NCBI RefSeq assembly: GCF_022811725.1
Contig: NZ_CP094527.1
Coordinates: 7,998,001 to 8,062,000 of the forward strand
Direction: 5' to 3'
Origin: Mucilaginibacter sp. SMC90
Lineage (GTDB): Bacteria; Bacteroidota; Bacteroidia; Sphingobacteriales; Sphingobacteriaceae
Length of the DNA: 64,000 nt
The notes under the pieces: model-generated
What the model was told of the DNA's origin: nothing
What the model saw: the letters and a program-made list of their open reading frames with translations, nothing else
Database searches by the model: none
Shown: piece by piece, positions 34,629-43,122 of the stretch
Position numbering within the stretch: the first letter of the stretch is position 1
Layout of the letters: every line of letters starts with the position of its first letter
Program-made: the position numbers and the translations under genes

Positions 34629-35069
34629 CTATTCTTGTTCTTCAACCGCTTCTTCGTCTTCAACTTCTGCAGGCTCCAGCTTGTGCAGCCATATTCCGGC
34701 TATCCCGGTAATTGAATAGGGAATTATAATTACTGCAATTGATGATACGGCCGACACGCTTTTTTCAAACAGTAATTCAAAAAAAGGTAGTATAGTAATT
34801 ATTAGTATTGCTGTGGTTAAAGCTTGTTTTATATAAAAAGGGTCTCTTTTTTTTGATAAAGAATACACCGCTATCCAAAATACAAAGGCAAAAGGAATAG
34901 TAACCAACAAAATCATATCCGCAAAAATGATATAGTCTTTTTGAATTTCTTCAATAAGGCTTATTTCGGGATTTTCAATAATGAACCAGGATAGTGCGAG
35001 GTGCAGTAAGGGTGCTATAATAACCATCAGCAACCAAACTTTTAAGCTATATATAAATGACCTGTTCAT
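34629..35069 (-). CDS. Four-helix membrane protein of unknown function
   Basis: This 146-residue protein has hydrophobic segments near residues 10-30, 45-65, 78-97 and 105-125, and ends with an acidic tail (PAEVEDEEAVEEQE). No domain was recognised. It sits between the DUF4175 operon and a 400-bp intergenic gap. Confidence 0.6.
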   Translation of the reverse strand: MNRSFIYSLKVWLLMVIIAPLLHLALSWFIIENPEISLIEEIQKDYIIFADMILLVTIPFAFVFWIAVYSLSKKRDPFYIKQALTTAILIITILPFFELLFEKSVSAVSSIAVIIIPYSITGIAGIWLHKLEPAEVEDEEAVEEQE

Positions 35070-35471
35070 AATTTATTAAGGGTGCCAACAAGATACATAG
35101 CGGGCAACAAAATAGCAATAGCCTGCTCGTGCACACCTAACGAGGATCACGATTATTGAAGAGCATTGACTAATAAAAACTCTTTATTCAACAGGCTTAT
35201 TGGTAAAATATAAAACTGGTTTTTTTTATAAAAATTATATTTTTTCCACAGAAATTTCGCTGCCACAAGTTCTTTTGCCAAAACTTGGCAATGCACCCAA
35301 TATCAGGACCTTACTGATGGGCAACGATCAATTTTGGATATTATAATATTACCCGAATTTTAATCGTAAGTTAATTGTCATAAAATAAATTAACGTAAAA
35401 TAGGTGATTTTACGGGTTGTTAAGCGTATAGTTAATTATTACCTTGCACTAACTTAACCCGCTGCCCTATC
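35070..35471. other. Intergenic region without recognisable gene
   Basis: About 400 bp, AT-rich, between divergent genes. A TTG-like and a TA-rich element near 35418-35455 may form the promoter of the PAS-like gene. No conserved repeat, RNA or further frame was seen. Confidence 0.3.
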
Positions 35472-36185
35472 ATGACTGTGCCGAACCATCTCAATACCTC
35501 CATATTGAACTATTTAAGTGTAGGCGGGGCCTGGCAAAATATATTATTTTATGCTACAATATTTTGCCTTATATATATCAACGTTTTTTTAACCCGCCGC
35601 AACAAAACGTATAAGATACAACCAATAGAAAGTGCTCTCCCTGAAATCGGGGAAGTTTTCCCTTCTGCTACAGAAGAAACCAGGGTTAAAACAAATCAGG
35701 CCTTAAATAATGAAGTTGCCGCTTTGAAAAAAGAACTATTGGCATTGGGCGAAGAATTAGAACTTTCATACGTAAAATCCGACCGGCTTAACGACCAATT
35801 ATCCGAAATACTGGATTGCCTTGAACTGACAGTCGCTTATGACCGTACCCTGTGGGATTGGTCGCTGGATTTTGGCAGCAGAGAAGTTACGCTTTCCGAA
35901 TATGGCCTGAGGATACGGGGATTTTCAAAACAGCAAAGGCCCCTGTTTGATGAAGCCGTAATGGTTGTAGATGCAAGGCACCGCCAGGCGGTTATTGATG
36001 CTGTTGAAAAATCGTTTAAAACCGGCACCGATTTTTCAATGACCTATATCATTAACCCATTAGACGGCAGCCGTCCCAAAGAAATAAAATCAACTGGTAA
36101 AGTTCAATACAACGAACACGGAGCCCCGCTAAAACTATCCGGAAAGTTTTCGCTAACTTATACCGAACCGTTGATAAAGAAATAA
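35472..36185 (+). CDS. Membrane-anchored PAS-like signalling protein
   Basis: This 237-residue protein has one N-terminal membrane helix (about residues 23-40), a coiled-coil linker (about 75-110, LNNEVAALKKELLALGEELEL) and a C-terminal PAS-3-like domain (about 118-235, WDWSLDFGSREVTLSEYGLR and YIINPLDGSRPKEIKSTGKV). There is no kinase, cyclase or DNA-binding domain, so it is probably a sensor or adaptor for another protein. It is divergent from the four-helix protein gene and not in an obvious operon. Confidence 0.7.
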   Translation: MTVPNHLNTSILNYLSVGGAWQNILFYATIFCLIYINVFLTRRNKTYKIQPIESALPEIGEVFPSATEETRVKTNQALNNEVAALKKELLALGEELELSYVKSDRLNDQLSEILDCLELTVAYDRTLWDWSLDFGSREVTLSEYGLRIRGFSKQQRPLFDEAVMVVDARHRQAVIDAVEKSFKTGTDFSMTYIINPLDGSRPKEIKSTGKVQYNEHGAPLKLSGKFSLTYTEPLIKK

Positions 36186-36369
36186 TTGTGTTTCACATTT
36201 CGGCATAAAAAAGGAAGGTAAAGTGTAGCACACCGCTCTCTTCATACTTATAGCTAAGGCAAGCGACTTAATGTTGTTGCTCAAAAAATGACGGTCGATC
36301 TTTTATTAAAGATCATTATTGCAATTTCAAATATCTTCTATAGCTTAGTTTCTATAACCTATTCACAAT

Positions 36370-36579
36370 ATGAAATTGCATTTAACACTGGGTATCGCTT
36401 TCGCATTCTCAATCTTCTCATCCTGTAATCACACTCAAACCCAACCAAAAACGGAACTTCAAAAGAAGATGGAGCTGGATAGTTTTTCAAAGGCGAAATA
36501 TGGTGAAAGCTCCGATGCGCATGTAAAGAGAATGGTTAATGAAGGGATGAAAAAGGCCTTGGTGAGCTATTTAATTTGA
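36370..36579 (+). CDS. Small lipoprotein, 69 residues
   Basis: The signal peptide ends in IFSSC (Cys19), a probable lipobox. The mature peptide of about 50 residues is charged (KTELQKKMELDSFSKAKYGESS) and ends in a helical segment. No family recognised. It marks the upstream edge of the AT-rich accessory block. Confidence 0.55.
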   Translation: MKLHLTLGIAFAFSIFSSCNHTQTQPKTELQKKMELDSFSKAKYGESSDAHVKRMVNEGMKKALVSYLI

Positions 36580-36667
36580 TAGCCAAGCTTTAAATACTTA
36601 GGTCGAAACAGAATTATATATTATAATTTATAATAACTTAGATTTAATAAAACATTAAAAAAGACGG

Positions 36668-37459
36668 ATGAACGACCTTATCTCACCTAAGTATCAAATG
36701 ACATTAATAAAAACGATTCATGATGTTATTTGGACAGAATTTGGTTCATATGAGAATGTTAAACATTATATTTCGAAATGGCATGAGAATAACTTTGAAC
36801 CATCGGGATTCAATAATAACTACTGGGAGAACTTTTCAATAGTAAAAAAAGAAAACGATAAGATTGATTTACCGGCAACACTTCATTCAATGCCTGGAGA
36901 CATTTTATTAAAGATAGCTATTGATTTAGGAGTGAACACCCCCGACTTTATTCCCTCTATCCCGACTTTTAAAAACGTTCTAAAATCTGACTATAAAACA
37001 GCTTATGATACATTTACGAAGGCTTATAAGCAAATTGAAACAGATCCAAGTACGGCTATAGGTCTGGCTAATTCCGCTCTTGAAAGTATAATTAAAGAGA
37101 TTTTAAAAGACAATAGGATCAGTGGTAAAGTCAAAAAAGGTGAAACTCTTTATAAGCTAACGATTATAATTCTACAAGAATTTAATATTACCAATGCTGA
37201 ATACCCTGTAGAAATAAAAACTATTGGAAGTTCTCTACTAGCGATCAATCAAACCATAGAAAAGCTTAGAAGTGAAAAAACCACCTTTCATGGAAAAACT
37301 GATAGCGATTACTTAATTAATGATCCTGTCTACACCAACTTTATTGTTAATACGGTAACTACCGTTGGTCTATTTCTTAACTCTTACTACCAGTTGAAAT
37401 TTCCCAAGCTCGCTCAAAGCAACAAGGAAACGCAAAATGACGACGATCTTCCTTTCTAA
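36668..37459 (+). CDS. Abi_C-family abortive infection protein (HEPN-like)
   Basis: This 263-residue protein has the C-terminal abortive-infection domain of AbiJ-type systems (about residues 115-240: TFTKAYKQIETDPSTAIGLANSALESIIKEIL, split here by description). The possible HEPN catalytic motif R-x6-H is Arg201 to His208 in LRSEKTTFHGK, corresponding to the conserved LRN...HG of the family. HEPN proteins are RNases that often kill or arrest infected cells. An N-terminal segment of about 100 residues is unassigned. The gene and the four after it are clearly AT-richer than the flanks and all lie on the plus strand, so the block may have arrived together. Confidence 0.82.
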   Translation: MNDLISPKYQMTLIKTIHDVIWTEFGSYENVKHYISKWHENNFEPSGFNNNYWENFSIVKKENDKIDLPATLHSMPGDILLKIAIDLGVNTPDFIPSIPTFKNVLKSDYKTAYDTFTKAYKQIETDPSTAIGLANSALESIIKEILKDNRISGKVKKGETLYKLTIIILQEFNITNAEYPVEIKTIGSSLLAINQTIEKLRSEKTTFHGKTDSDYLINDPVYTNFIVNTVTTVGLFLNSYYQLKFPKLAQSNKETQNDDDLPF

Positions 37460-37512
37460 TAAAACGGGATGGTCAACTTATCGAATTAAGAAACGGACAT
37501 AATAGTAAAAGA

Positions 37513-38055
37513 ATGACTAATGACGAAATAATTACAAATACGACAAGTTGGTTTTTGGATGCGCTTAATTATGCAGAATGCATGTTTGGCGCGAGGGATA
37601 AAGAGTGGACTTATGTTGGTTTAGAATTTCGAGATAACGGCCCTTATATATACTATTATCCAAATAAACGTATCTCGATAGTGCTTTCCACTGGCTGCAT
37701 AAATTATCCGTTACAATTTATATATCAATTATCTCATGAAGTTTGTCATTTGTTATATCCAACTGGCAAAGCAGATGCTAATAATTTAAACGAAGGAATT
37801 TCAACTTTTTTTTCCAAGATTTATCAAGAGAAACACTTTCCGGAATCAGTTTACGCTATTGAGAACATTGTTAAATCCCGATATTTCAACGCATATAATA
37901 TTATAAATCAAATAATGGTTGACGATCCGCGCTTCGTATTTAGGCTTAGAGAAATAAACGATGATATTTCTAATATAACTTTTGATCAAATTAAAGAAGC
38001 AAATGTCGATATAGCTGATGAAACCATCTTTTATTTATTAAAAAAATTCGAGTAA
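37513..38055 (+). CDS. Putative HExxH metallopeptidase-like protein in the accessory block
   Basis: This 180-residue protein contains HEVCH (His75, Glu76, His79) within QLSHEVCHLLYP and a downstream acidic residue Glu94 in NLNEGISTFF, the order of a gluzincin-type zinc site. A small zinc peptidase next to an Abi protein recalls ImmA/IrrE-like regulators and phage-response proteases, though I cannot place it in a named family. Spacing after the Abi gene is 53 bp, compatible with cotranscription. AT-rich like its neighbours. Confidence 0.6.
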   Translation: MTNDEIITNTTSWFLDALNYAECMFGARDKEWTYVGLEFRDNGPYIYYYPNKRISIVLSTGCINYPLQFIYQLSHEVCHLLYPTGKADANNLNEGISTFFSKIYQEKHFPESVYAIENIVKSRYFNAYNIINQIMVDDPRFVFRLREINDDISNITFDQIKEANVDIADETIFYLLKKFE

Positions 38056-38180
38056 ATAGATCGATTTCGTTTTCGAAGTAATATTGAGGCTGTAGACATT
38101 CCTTAATCGCCATTAACACAATTATCAAGTTCTATAGACTACTAAATATTTCATATAACACCTATAACTAAAATGAAACT

Positions 38181-38495
38181 ATGACAAAAGAAAACGATCA
38201 AAAACTCCATGAAAGTTTAATTACTTTCTTAAACACTAAATTTAAAAATGAAGACTCCTCTCCAGTATTTAATACTATACCTTCTATTTTAAGTACTGAT
38301 CAATTCAATAAAATTAATATTAATGATATAAATAAGGCTGTCAAAGTTTTTGTAAAAGTTTTAAATCTCAATGGAGGTTCTAACTCTGATGTCGATTTGT
38401 ACGAGCTTTTACAGGTTTATTTAAGACAACCTATTCAAAGGAGAAAAATAAATGACCTTGTAAAGGACGTTGTTTATAAAAGCGATGCCAAATAA
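38181..38495 (+). CDS. Hypothetical protein, AT-rich block
   Basis: This 104-residue protein is rich in Asn, Asp and Lys, with no membrane segment, signal peptide or recognised motif. It is predicted mostly helical (KLHESLITFLNTKF at the start, NINDINKAVKVFVKVLNL in the middle). Its ATG lies 126 bp after the metallopeptidase-like gene and 60 bp before the next gene. Base composition matches the surrounding accessory block. Confidence 0.55.
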   Translation: MTKENDQKLHESLITFLNTKFKNEDSSPVFNTIPSILSTDQFNKININDINKAVKVFVKVLNLNGGSNSDVDLYELLQVYLRQPIQRRKINDLVKDVVYKSDAK

Positions 38496-38554
38496 ATTAT
38501 CACATTGAGTTCCGGACGCTAATTATAACCTTTACTTAACCCTATTTAAAAACA

Positions 38555-39055
38555 GTGGAAGCATTTTATTCTGCATTATTAAACGATGAAAAGACAATTA
38601 TCGATAAGAGTTCTTTTGAATTGATTAAAGCAATACCCGACACCATCAAATTAATTATTAAAACAGAATTTGATAGGCATGTAAAGGTCGGTCTTAATGA
38701 GGGAGATTTATTTGCTCATACAGCAGTAGACTTTAATGGGAACTACAAGCCAATTGAATTAAATAACTTCATTATCGTCGATCTGGGTACAGACATTTTT
38801 GGCAAATACTCAACGGAGCGCAATACCGTAGTTAAGGAGAAACGCACCGGAGAATGTAGGTCATTTCATTCGGTAGGTGCTATTGGTTTCTTCATCGTGC
38901 ACACGTTGATGCCATTGATACACGATCTAGAAAATGCTTTCAGTTGGGAAACTATTGACAAATTCAAAGAGTTGGGGGATATCAAAAAAGAAAATGAGCA
39001 ATTAAAAATTAAGATAAAAAGCCTGGAAGCTCAAATTTCCAGTTTATCCAAATGA
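38555..39055 (+). CDS. Hypothetical protein with C-terminal coiled coil
   Basis: This 166-residue protein starts with a GTG codon (an upstream ATG in frame is not available). Residues 1-120 contain mixed helices and strands (DNFNGNYKPIEL-type segment near 70-80); the last 30 residues (LGDIKKENEQLKIKIKSLEAQISSL) form a clear coiled coil, suggesting oligomerisation or partner binding. No catalytic motif was recognised. It is the fourth gene of the AT-rich run, 61 bp before the next. Confidence 0.55.
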   Translation: MEAFYSALLNDEKTIIDKSSFELIKAIPDTIKLIIKTEFDRHVKVGLNEGDLFAHTAVDFNGNYKPIELNNFIIVDLGTDIFGKYSTERNTVVKEKRTGECRSFHSVGAIGFFIVHTLMPLIHDLENAFSWETIDKFKELGDIKKENEQLKIKIKSLEAQISSLSK

Positions 39056-39116
39056 TCAATGCTGTATGTTACAACACGATTTAATAATTTACAAACTGCT
39101 TCAAAATTGAATTATT

Positions 39117-39734
39117 ATGACAATTGAAGAAAACAGGAAATCAGCATTGAGACTGTTTGATGAGAATATAATTAAGTACATAGTAGGTGACTTAGAATTA
39201 CTTGACACTATTCAACCGCAATCAAACGGCAACTCATGTGCTGTTCCTACTGCAATGCTCATTTTAGGTGCGTTAGAGTTTATCGGCTTTTTAATAATAG
39301 AAAAAGGGAGGTTGGGTAATGCAGAGGACAACATCACTATAGCGATAAAGCATGGCAATTATTTCCCGGCTACTTATTCTGATTCTGTTGTTAAAACTTT
39401 AGCACACACTTATCGACACGGTTTAATGCACTCTTTCTTTCCCCAACAACGATCAGATCAAGTATTTGGCATTCATAAATCCGATAATAGAAAGTTATTT
39501 GAAACATTCGACAAAACAGGTGATTCTGTAATATCTCTCAATGCTAACGTCCTTTCTGATGATTTTAAGCAATATGTAAATAATTTATACATCGAAATCG
39601 AAAGAACCTCAGATGCTTATTTATTAGCAAACATAGCAAACGCTTTTAAACACCGTTACTCAGAATCATTAGTAACTCTCTCAAGTACTACTACAGAAAC
39701 AACTATCGCTCCTGGTGTAACCCGGCAAAAATGA
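39117..39734 (+). CDS. Hypothetical protein with possible HEPN motif
   Basis: This 205-residue, mostly helical protein carries R-x4-H (Arg100 to His105) in HTYRHGLMHSFFPQ, a pattern used by HEPN RNases; motifs this short also occur by chance. Residues 41-65 (CAVPTAMLILGALEFIGFLII) are hydrophobic and may form a buried helix or a membrane segment. The C-terminus is Ser/Thr rich. It is the last gene of the AT-rich block and is near tRNA-Pro, a common integration site. A toxin or RNase role is only a hypothesis. Confidence 0.55.
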   Translation: MTIEENRKSALRLFDENIIKYIVGDLELLDTIQPQSNGNSCAVPTAMLILGALEFIGFLIIEKGRLGNAEDNITIAIKHGNYFPATYSDSVVKTLAHTYRHGLMHSFFPQQRSDQVFGIHKSDNRKLFETFDKTGDSVISLNANVLSDDFKQYVNNLYIEIERTSDAYLLANIANAFKHRYSESLVTLSSTTTETTIAPGVTRQK

Positions 39735-39769
39735 ATCTCCGTGAAAGAAATTTATAAAAAAGGGATATT

Positions 39770-39931
39770 ATGAATAATAATTATCAAGCAAAGTTAAGGC
39801 TGGTGCTTCTGGAGCGCAAAAAATACTACGGCATAAACCCGCAGGCACCACACAACCTATTTATTCCGTTTCCTTTCTTGCTTTATCGCACCAAACCTGA
39901 GTGTTGGCGAAATAATTATCTATTCACTTAA
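39770..39931 (+). CDS. Small hypothetical frame, 53 residues
   Basis: An ATG frame begins after AGGGATATT, a weak ribosome site, and is 53 residues long with many basic and aromatic residues (LERKKYYGIN, PFPFLLYR). There is no known family. It may be a remnant of an inserted gene or a chance frame in the gap between the accessory block and tRNA-Pro. Confidence 0.3.
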   Translation: MNNNYQAKLRLVLLERKKYYGINPQAPHNLFIPFPFLLYRTKPECWRNNYLFT

Positions 39932-40178
39932 ACAAAACAGCATGAAAAGCAAACTAACTTAAGGACAAATAATCTGTATACTACTTTGTGTACTACCAGA
40001 CTAATTCAGTAGCAATAGCATTAACAATCATTTATTAACCACACATCAATTGGTAGACACAAACAGGTCAACAAAGTACAAACAAGAGATGAAACACCTC
40101 ATAAGAGGCTTAAAGGGCACAATAGCGTTTTGAATTTTACCAACAACAACTATATTTGTACCCCGGCCATACATTAAT

Positions 40179-40252
40179 CGGGATGTAGCGTAGCCCGGTA
40201 TCGCGCCAGCATGGGGTGCTGGAGGTCGTGGGTTCGAATCCCGCCATCCCGA
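40179..40252 (+). tRNA. tRNA-Pro (anticodon GGG)
   Basis: A complete cloverleaf of 74 bases. The acceptor stem pairs CGGGATG with CATCCCG, discriminator A; the anticodon arm is CCAGC-ATGGGGT-GCTGG with anticodon GGG; the T arm contains GGTTCGAATC. CCA is not encoded. A terminator follows. Being at the edge of an AT-rich accessory block it is a plausible attachment site. Confidence 0.95.
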
Positions 40253-40262
40253 CTTGAAAATC

Positions 40263-40298
40263 AAGGACTTACGATTGAAAAATCCAAGTCCTTTTTTA
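40263..40298 (+). terminator. Intrinsic terminator after tRNA-Pro
   Basis: The stem AAGGACTT (40263-40270) pairs with AAGTCCTT (40286-40293), an inner GATT/AATC pair lies in the loop, and a T-run follows. The next bases hold a direct repeat GGTCTAAC (40302 and 40313). Confidence 0.75.
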
Positions 40299-40678
40299 TT
40301 GGGTCTAACATAGGTCTAACACTTTATTTATGTTTATCTATATTTTTTTAGTCAAAAAAACATTTTAATTACTTCGTTGAGATAAATTAATTAGAGCGAT
40401 CAAAACGGTTTCCACATCTAGATGGAACTGAACTAGCATTAGCTCTTAGAACGGAATATCAACGCTATACCTGAAACAATCAAATGTTTATCATTAAGAT
40501 ACTCTATTAGCTAGATACGGAATATTTCGTCCTGGTATTTCAGTTCTTTATCGGTATTTAGGCGAACATGTATCATTTTGTTCATTACATGATTTGTACA
40601 GGGGAATATTTTTTACATGTTTGGATAGGGTCATATTTTCTCCGACAGGGCACATAGGAGATATCTGATCACTTAAAA
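40299..40678. other. Intergenic region downstream of tRNA-Pro
   Basis: About 380 bp without a convincing gene, AT-rich at first. The GGTCTAAC direct repeats at its start are the only structure noticed. No integrase or complete mobile element was seen here. Confidence 0.3.
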
Positions 40679-40801
40679 TTAGAGGCCATCAGGGCTGGAT
40701 AGCGTAATTAAACATGCGAAGAGGTCATCATCGCCGTCGCGGCGCAACAATATATAGATGATGGCAAAAACGAGAAAAATCAGCAGTGTTTTTGTGATCA
40801 T
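40679..40801 (-). CDS. Small membrane protein, 40 residues
   Basis: A short minus-strand frame starts MITKTLLIFLVFAIIYILL, a single hydrophobic helix, followed by a charged RRDGDDD stretch and a short tail. The architecture resembles single-span small membrane proteins. No Shine-Dalgarno and no known family, so it is tentative. Confidence 0.35.
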   Translation of the reverse strand: MITKTLLIFLVFAIIYILLRRDGDDDLFACLITLSSPDGL

Positions 40802-41053
40802 TGTTCTTCTGCGGTTGGTTTTCAAAGTGCTCCCGGATCGGTTACTTCTACGATCCTTTAACCTCTTTATGACACTTTGCCCTTAGCGGCAACGCTCTTT
40901 TATCATTAAATACCGGAGGCATCAGGCCGTGCGTAAAGGTTTATTCTAGTTAGACGTCGTAGCTGAAGAGGTAGCAGCTTCATGTTTGTTGCAGGCGATT
41001 TCAGGAAACGAAATTGGCCGCTATCTCCGCAGACGCTTCGTTTTGCGTTTTTA

Positions 41054-41275
41054 TCAGGAAAATAAGGTTTGATCTTCGGGTGATTTCCTGTTTCGTCTTT
41101 TATAGTAGATTACGGCGCTGCACAGTGAAATCAATGCGATCAGCAGCAGTTCGATAATCAGGTGTGTAACGGGGATGCGATTCGGCTTTTCTGACAATAC
41201 AATGATAGCGTCCGGTACCAGCAGACCGGCAAGGGGAAAACAAAAGAACATTCTGAGTATTACCAAATTTTCCAT
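41054..41275 (-). CDS. Small two-helix membrane protein
   Basis: This 73-residue protein has hydrophobic segments near 5-25 and 36-58 and a basic end (YYKRRNRKSPEDQ). No family recognised. It lies in a loosely packed part of the accessory region. Confidence 0.5.
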   Translation of the reverse strand: MENLVILRMFFCFPLAGLLVPDAIIVLSEKPNRIPVTHLIIELLLIALISLCSAVIYYKRRNRKSPEDQTLFS

Positions 41276-41473
41276 GCTAGCACAGGTTTAATGTAATTCT
41301 GCTAAGATAATAAACAATTAGTTAAAAAGTACGTAATTAAGCTCACTTCAGTGACAATATACATTATTTCAGATCTAGCGGCTTTTGTACCTGCCGGGGC
41401 ATAAGGCATTGCGTTAAATCGATACAGGCAGGGTTGATGATTGTTCACCGGATTTTTTTATAGGGGTCTGCGG

Positions 41474-41767
41474 TCACGGTTCGCCGGTTAAATTTTTTTG
41501 CCTGAATATTTCCAGGGCGATCTTTTCGGTGTTAACACCCAGTTCCTCCAGCCTGCAGCATTTACTGCGTATCTTTTCCGGGAGGGTATCAACCGTTTCG
41601 ATGAGGTCGATATGGAAACGGCAGTGTTCGTCTATCTCCGGGTTGCCTTCGAGGCTGTAAAAAAGCTCGTGGGCGGATTCCCGGTCGTTGCCGAGGTCGA
41701 ATTCGCCGAAGGGCTCATAGTTTTTAGGTGTTTTCAGGCTGATCAGCAGGTAGAATGGTGAGTCCAT
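41474..41767 (-). CDS. Hypothetical protein, 97 residues
   Basis: A small acidic protein with no signal peptide or membrane segment (NDRESAHELFYSLEG, VDTLPEKIRSKCCRLEELG). No domain recognised. It lies 57 bp downstream of the Hsp20 gene on the same strand and shares its higher GC content, so it may be cotranscribed with it. Confidence 0.6.
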   Translation of the reverse strand: MDSPFYLLISLKTPKNYEPFGEFDLGNDRESAHELFYSLEGNPEIDEHCRFHIDLIETVDTLPEKIRSKCCRLEELGVNTEKIALEIFRQKNLTGEP

Positions 41768-41823
41768 AGCAGATGATAACGGCCCCCTCCGGGGGCCGTG
41801 TTGATGGTTAAACGAATGGACAA

Positions 41824-42264
41824 TTATTTAATCTCGATCTGGCGGCGGCCGACCCTGGCTTCGTCACGTTTGGCGATGTCTATTTTAAGTACGCCGTCGG
41901 TATAGGCCGCTTCGATGTTTTCCAAGTTGGCGCTGTCCGGCAAGGTGAACGAACGCACCCAGGAGCTGTAGCTGTATTCGCGTTTGCTGTAGTTTTTCTG
42001 ATCGCCGCTGTTTGTGCCCTTATTTTCTACAGAAACGTTAAGGACGTTGCGGTCGAGGTTGAGTTTGAAATCCTCTTTTTTCAGGCCGGGGGCGGCGAGC
42101 TCTACATGGTAATAGTCCTCGGTCTCGCTGATGTTGGCCGCGGGTACACGGCTGGTCAGGCGGTCGTTGAAAAAAGTGTCGTTGATGATGGAATCGAATA
42201 CGTCATTAAAGCCTGGCATTAATGAACCGTTGTTTTTAGCGGGATTGAATTTAACCAATGTCAT
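41824..42264 (-). CDS. Small heat shock protein, Hsp20/alpha-crystallin family
   Basis: This 146-residue chaperone prevents aggregation of unfolded proteins. The alpha-crystallin domain spans about residues 38-135 (PAANISETEDYYHVELAAPGLKKEDF) with the conserved end VLKIDIAKRDE and the C-terminal basic tail; the A-x-x-x-n-G-v-L motif is YTDGVLKIDI. A strong ribosome site (AGGAGG, 8 bp before the ATG) is unusual for this phylum and suggests high translation. The upstream gap of 335 bp has no recognised heat-shock element. GC content is higher than in the core genes. Confidence 0.93.
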   Translation of the reverse strand: MTLVKFNPAKNNGSLMPGFNDVFDSIINDTFFNDRLTSRVPAANISETEDYYHVELAAPGLKKEDFKLNLDRNVLNVSVENKGTNSGDQKNYSKREYSYSSWVRSFTLPDSANLENIEAAYTDGVLKIDIAKRDEARVGRRQIEIK

Positions 42265-42599
42265 AGGTCTTTCCTCCTTAATGAATTAATGAATGAAACT
42301 TATAATGTTAATTAAACTACCTGTTGCCTAACAAGGGCTGTGCCAGCTGCGTGGAGGGTAACCGGCGCTGAAAAAAATTCAGTTTCGGTGAAAAAATTTC
42401 AGTGACCGGCTGTCAAAATTTCGGGGTGGTGCAGGATTGGATGTGCACGCGGGGCCGGGAGCGGCGTTGATCTTACTCCTCCCGCCTGTGGATTTTGTCT
42501 GTTGGCGGGGCGGTCAATATCGAGTTGGCCCTACGCGTCTGTACCCGGATGAGGGTGGCAGCGTAAATAATATTGTCTGATCGAAACAGCGATTGTGTT
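42265..42599. other. Intergenic region between Hsp20 and MgtC genes
   Basis: Contains the Hsp20 Shine-Dalgarno (complement of CCTCC, 42275-42280). The rest is GC-rich without a recognised motif. Confidence 0.3.
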
Positions 42600-43097
42600 A
42601 TGGTGTTATCGAATGGCAACATGGAAATAGATATCATTAAAGAAGGACCGATTATTCTGAAACTGGTCGTTGCCTTAATGTTGGGTGGAGCTATTGGCTA
42701 CGACCGGGAGCGGGACGGGAAAAGCGCGGGGATCCGGACTTACGCGGCGGTTTGCCTTGGTGCCTGCTTGTTTACGGATATCGGGCTGGACCTGGGGGAC
42801 CGTGCTTCCGCTTCGAGGATCATCGCCTATGTGATCTCAGGGATCGGTTTCTTAGGCGGGGGGATAATTTTTAAGGATACGGAGGGGAGCGGGGCGCGAG
42901 GGCTTACCACGGCTGCCACGGTATGGTGTACGGCCGGGGTGGGAGTGGCCATTGGTATGGAACTGTTTGTCACAGCGCTGGTGTCGACTGCGGCTATTTA
43001 TTTTTTGCTTTCCCTGCATCACCGGAAGTGGTACGTGAGATTGAAGAGCGGGGTACGGAAAGCCAACGGCGATGATCAGGGACAATCGGACCTTTAA
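42600..43097 (+). CDS. MgtC/SapB-family membrane protein
   Basis: The protein belongs to the MgtC/SapB family, which in pathogens is needed for growth at low magnesium and inside macrophages. The motif LVVALMLGGAIGYDRERDGKSAGIRTYAAV, described by its start and end, includes the ERERxGKxAGxRT-like signature, followed by more hydrophobic helices (FLGGGIIFKD, LTTAATVWCTAGVGVAIG). About 165 residues. The ATG at 42600 was chosen; TTG at 42573 and ATG at 42621 are alternatives. The gene is followed after 25 bp by the bestrophin-like gene on the same strand, so a small ion-related operon is likely. Confidence 0.88.
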   Translation: MVLSNGNMEIDIIKEGPIILKLVVALMLGGAIGYDRERDGKSAGIRTYAAVCLGACLFTDIGLDLGDRASASRIIAYVISGIGFLGGGIIFKDTEGSGARGLTTAATVWCTAGVGVAIGMELFVTALVSTAAIYFLLSLHHRKWYVRLKSGVRKANGDDQGQSDL

Positions 43098-43122
43098 ACA
43101 AACTTTATTTATCATTTGAAAT

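Noticed and set aside
40046..40264. Minus-strand frame antisense to tRNA-Pro (SGWRDSNPRPPAPHAG)
   Set aside because: This is the usual spurious translation across a proline tRNA gene.
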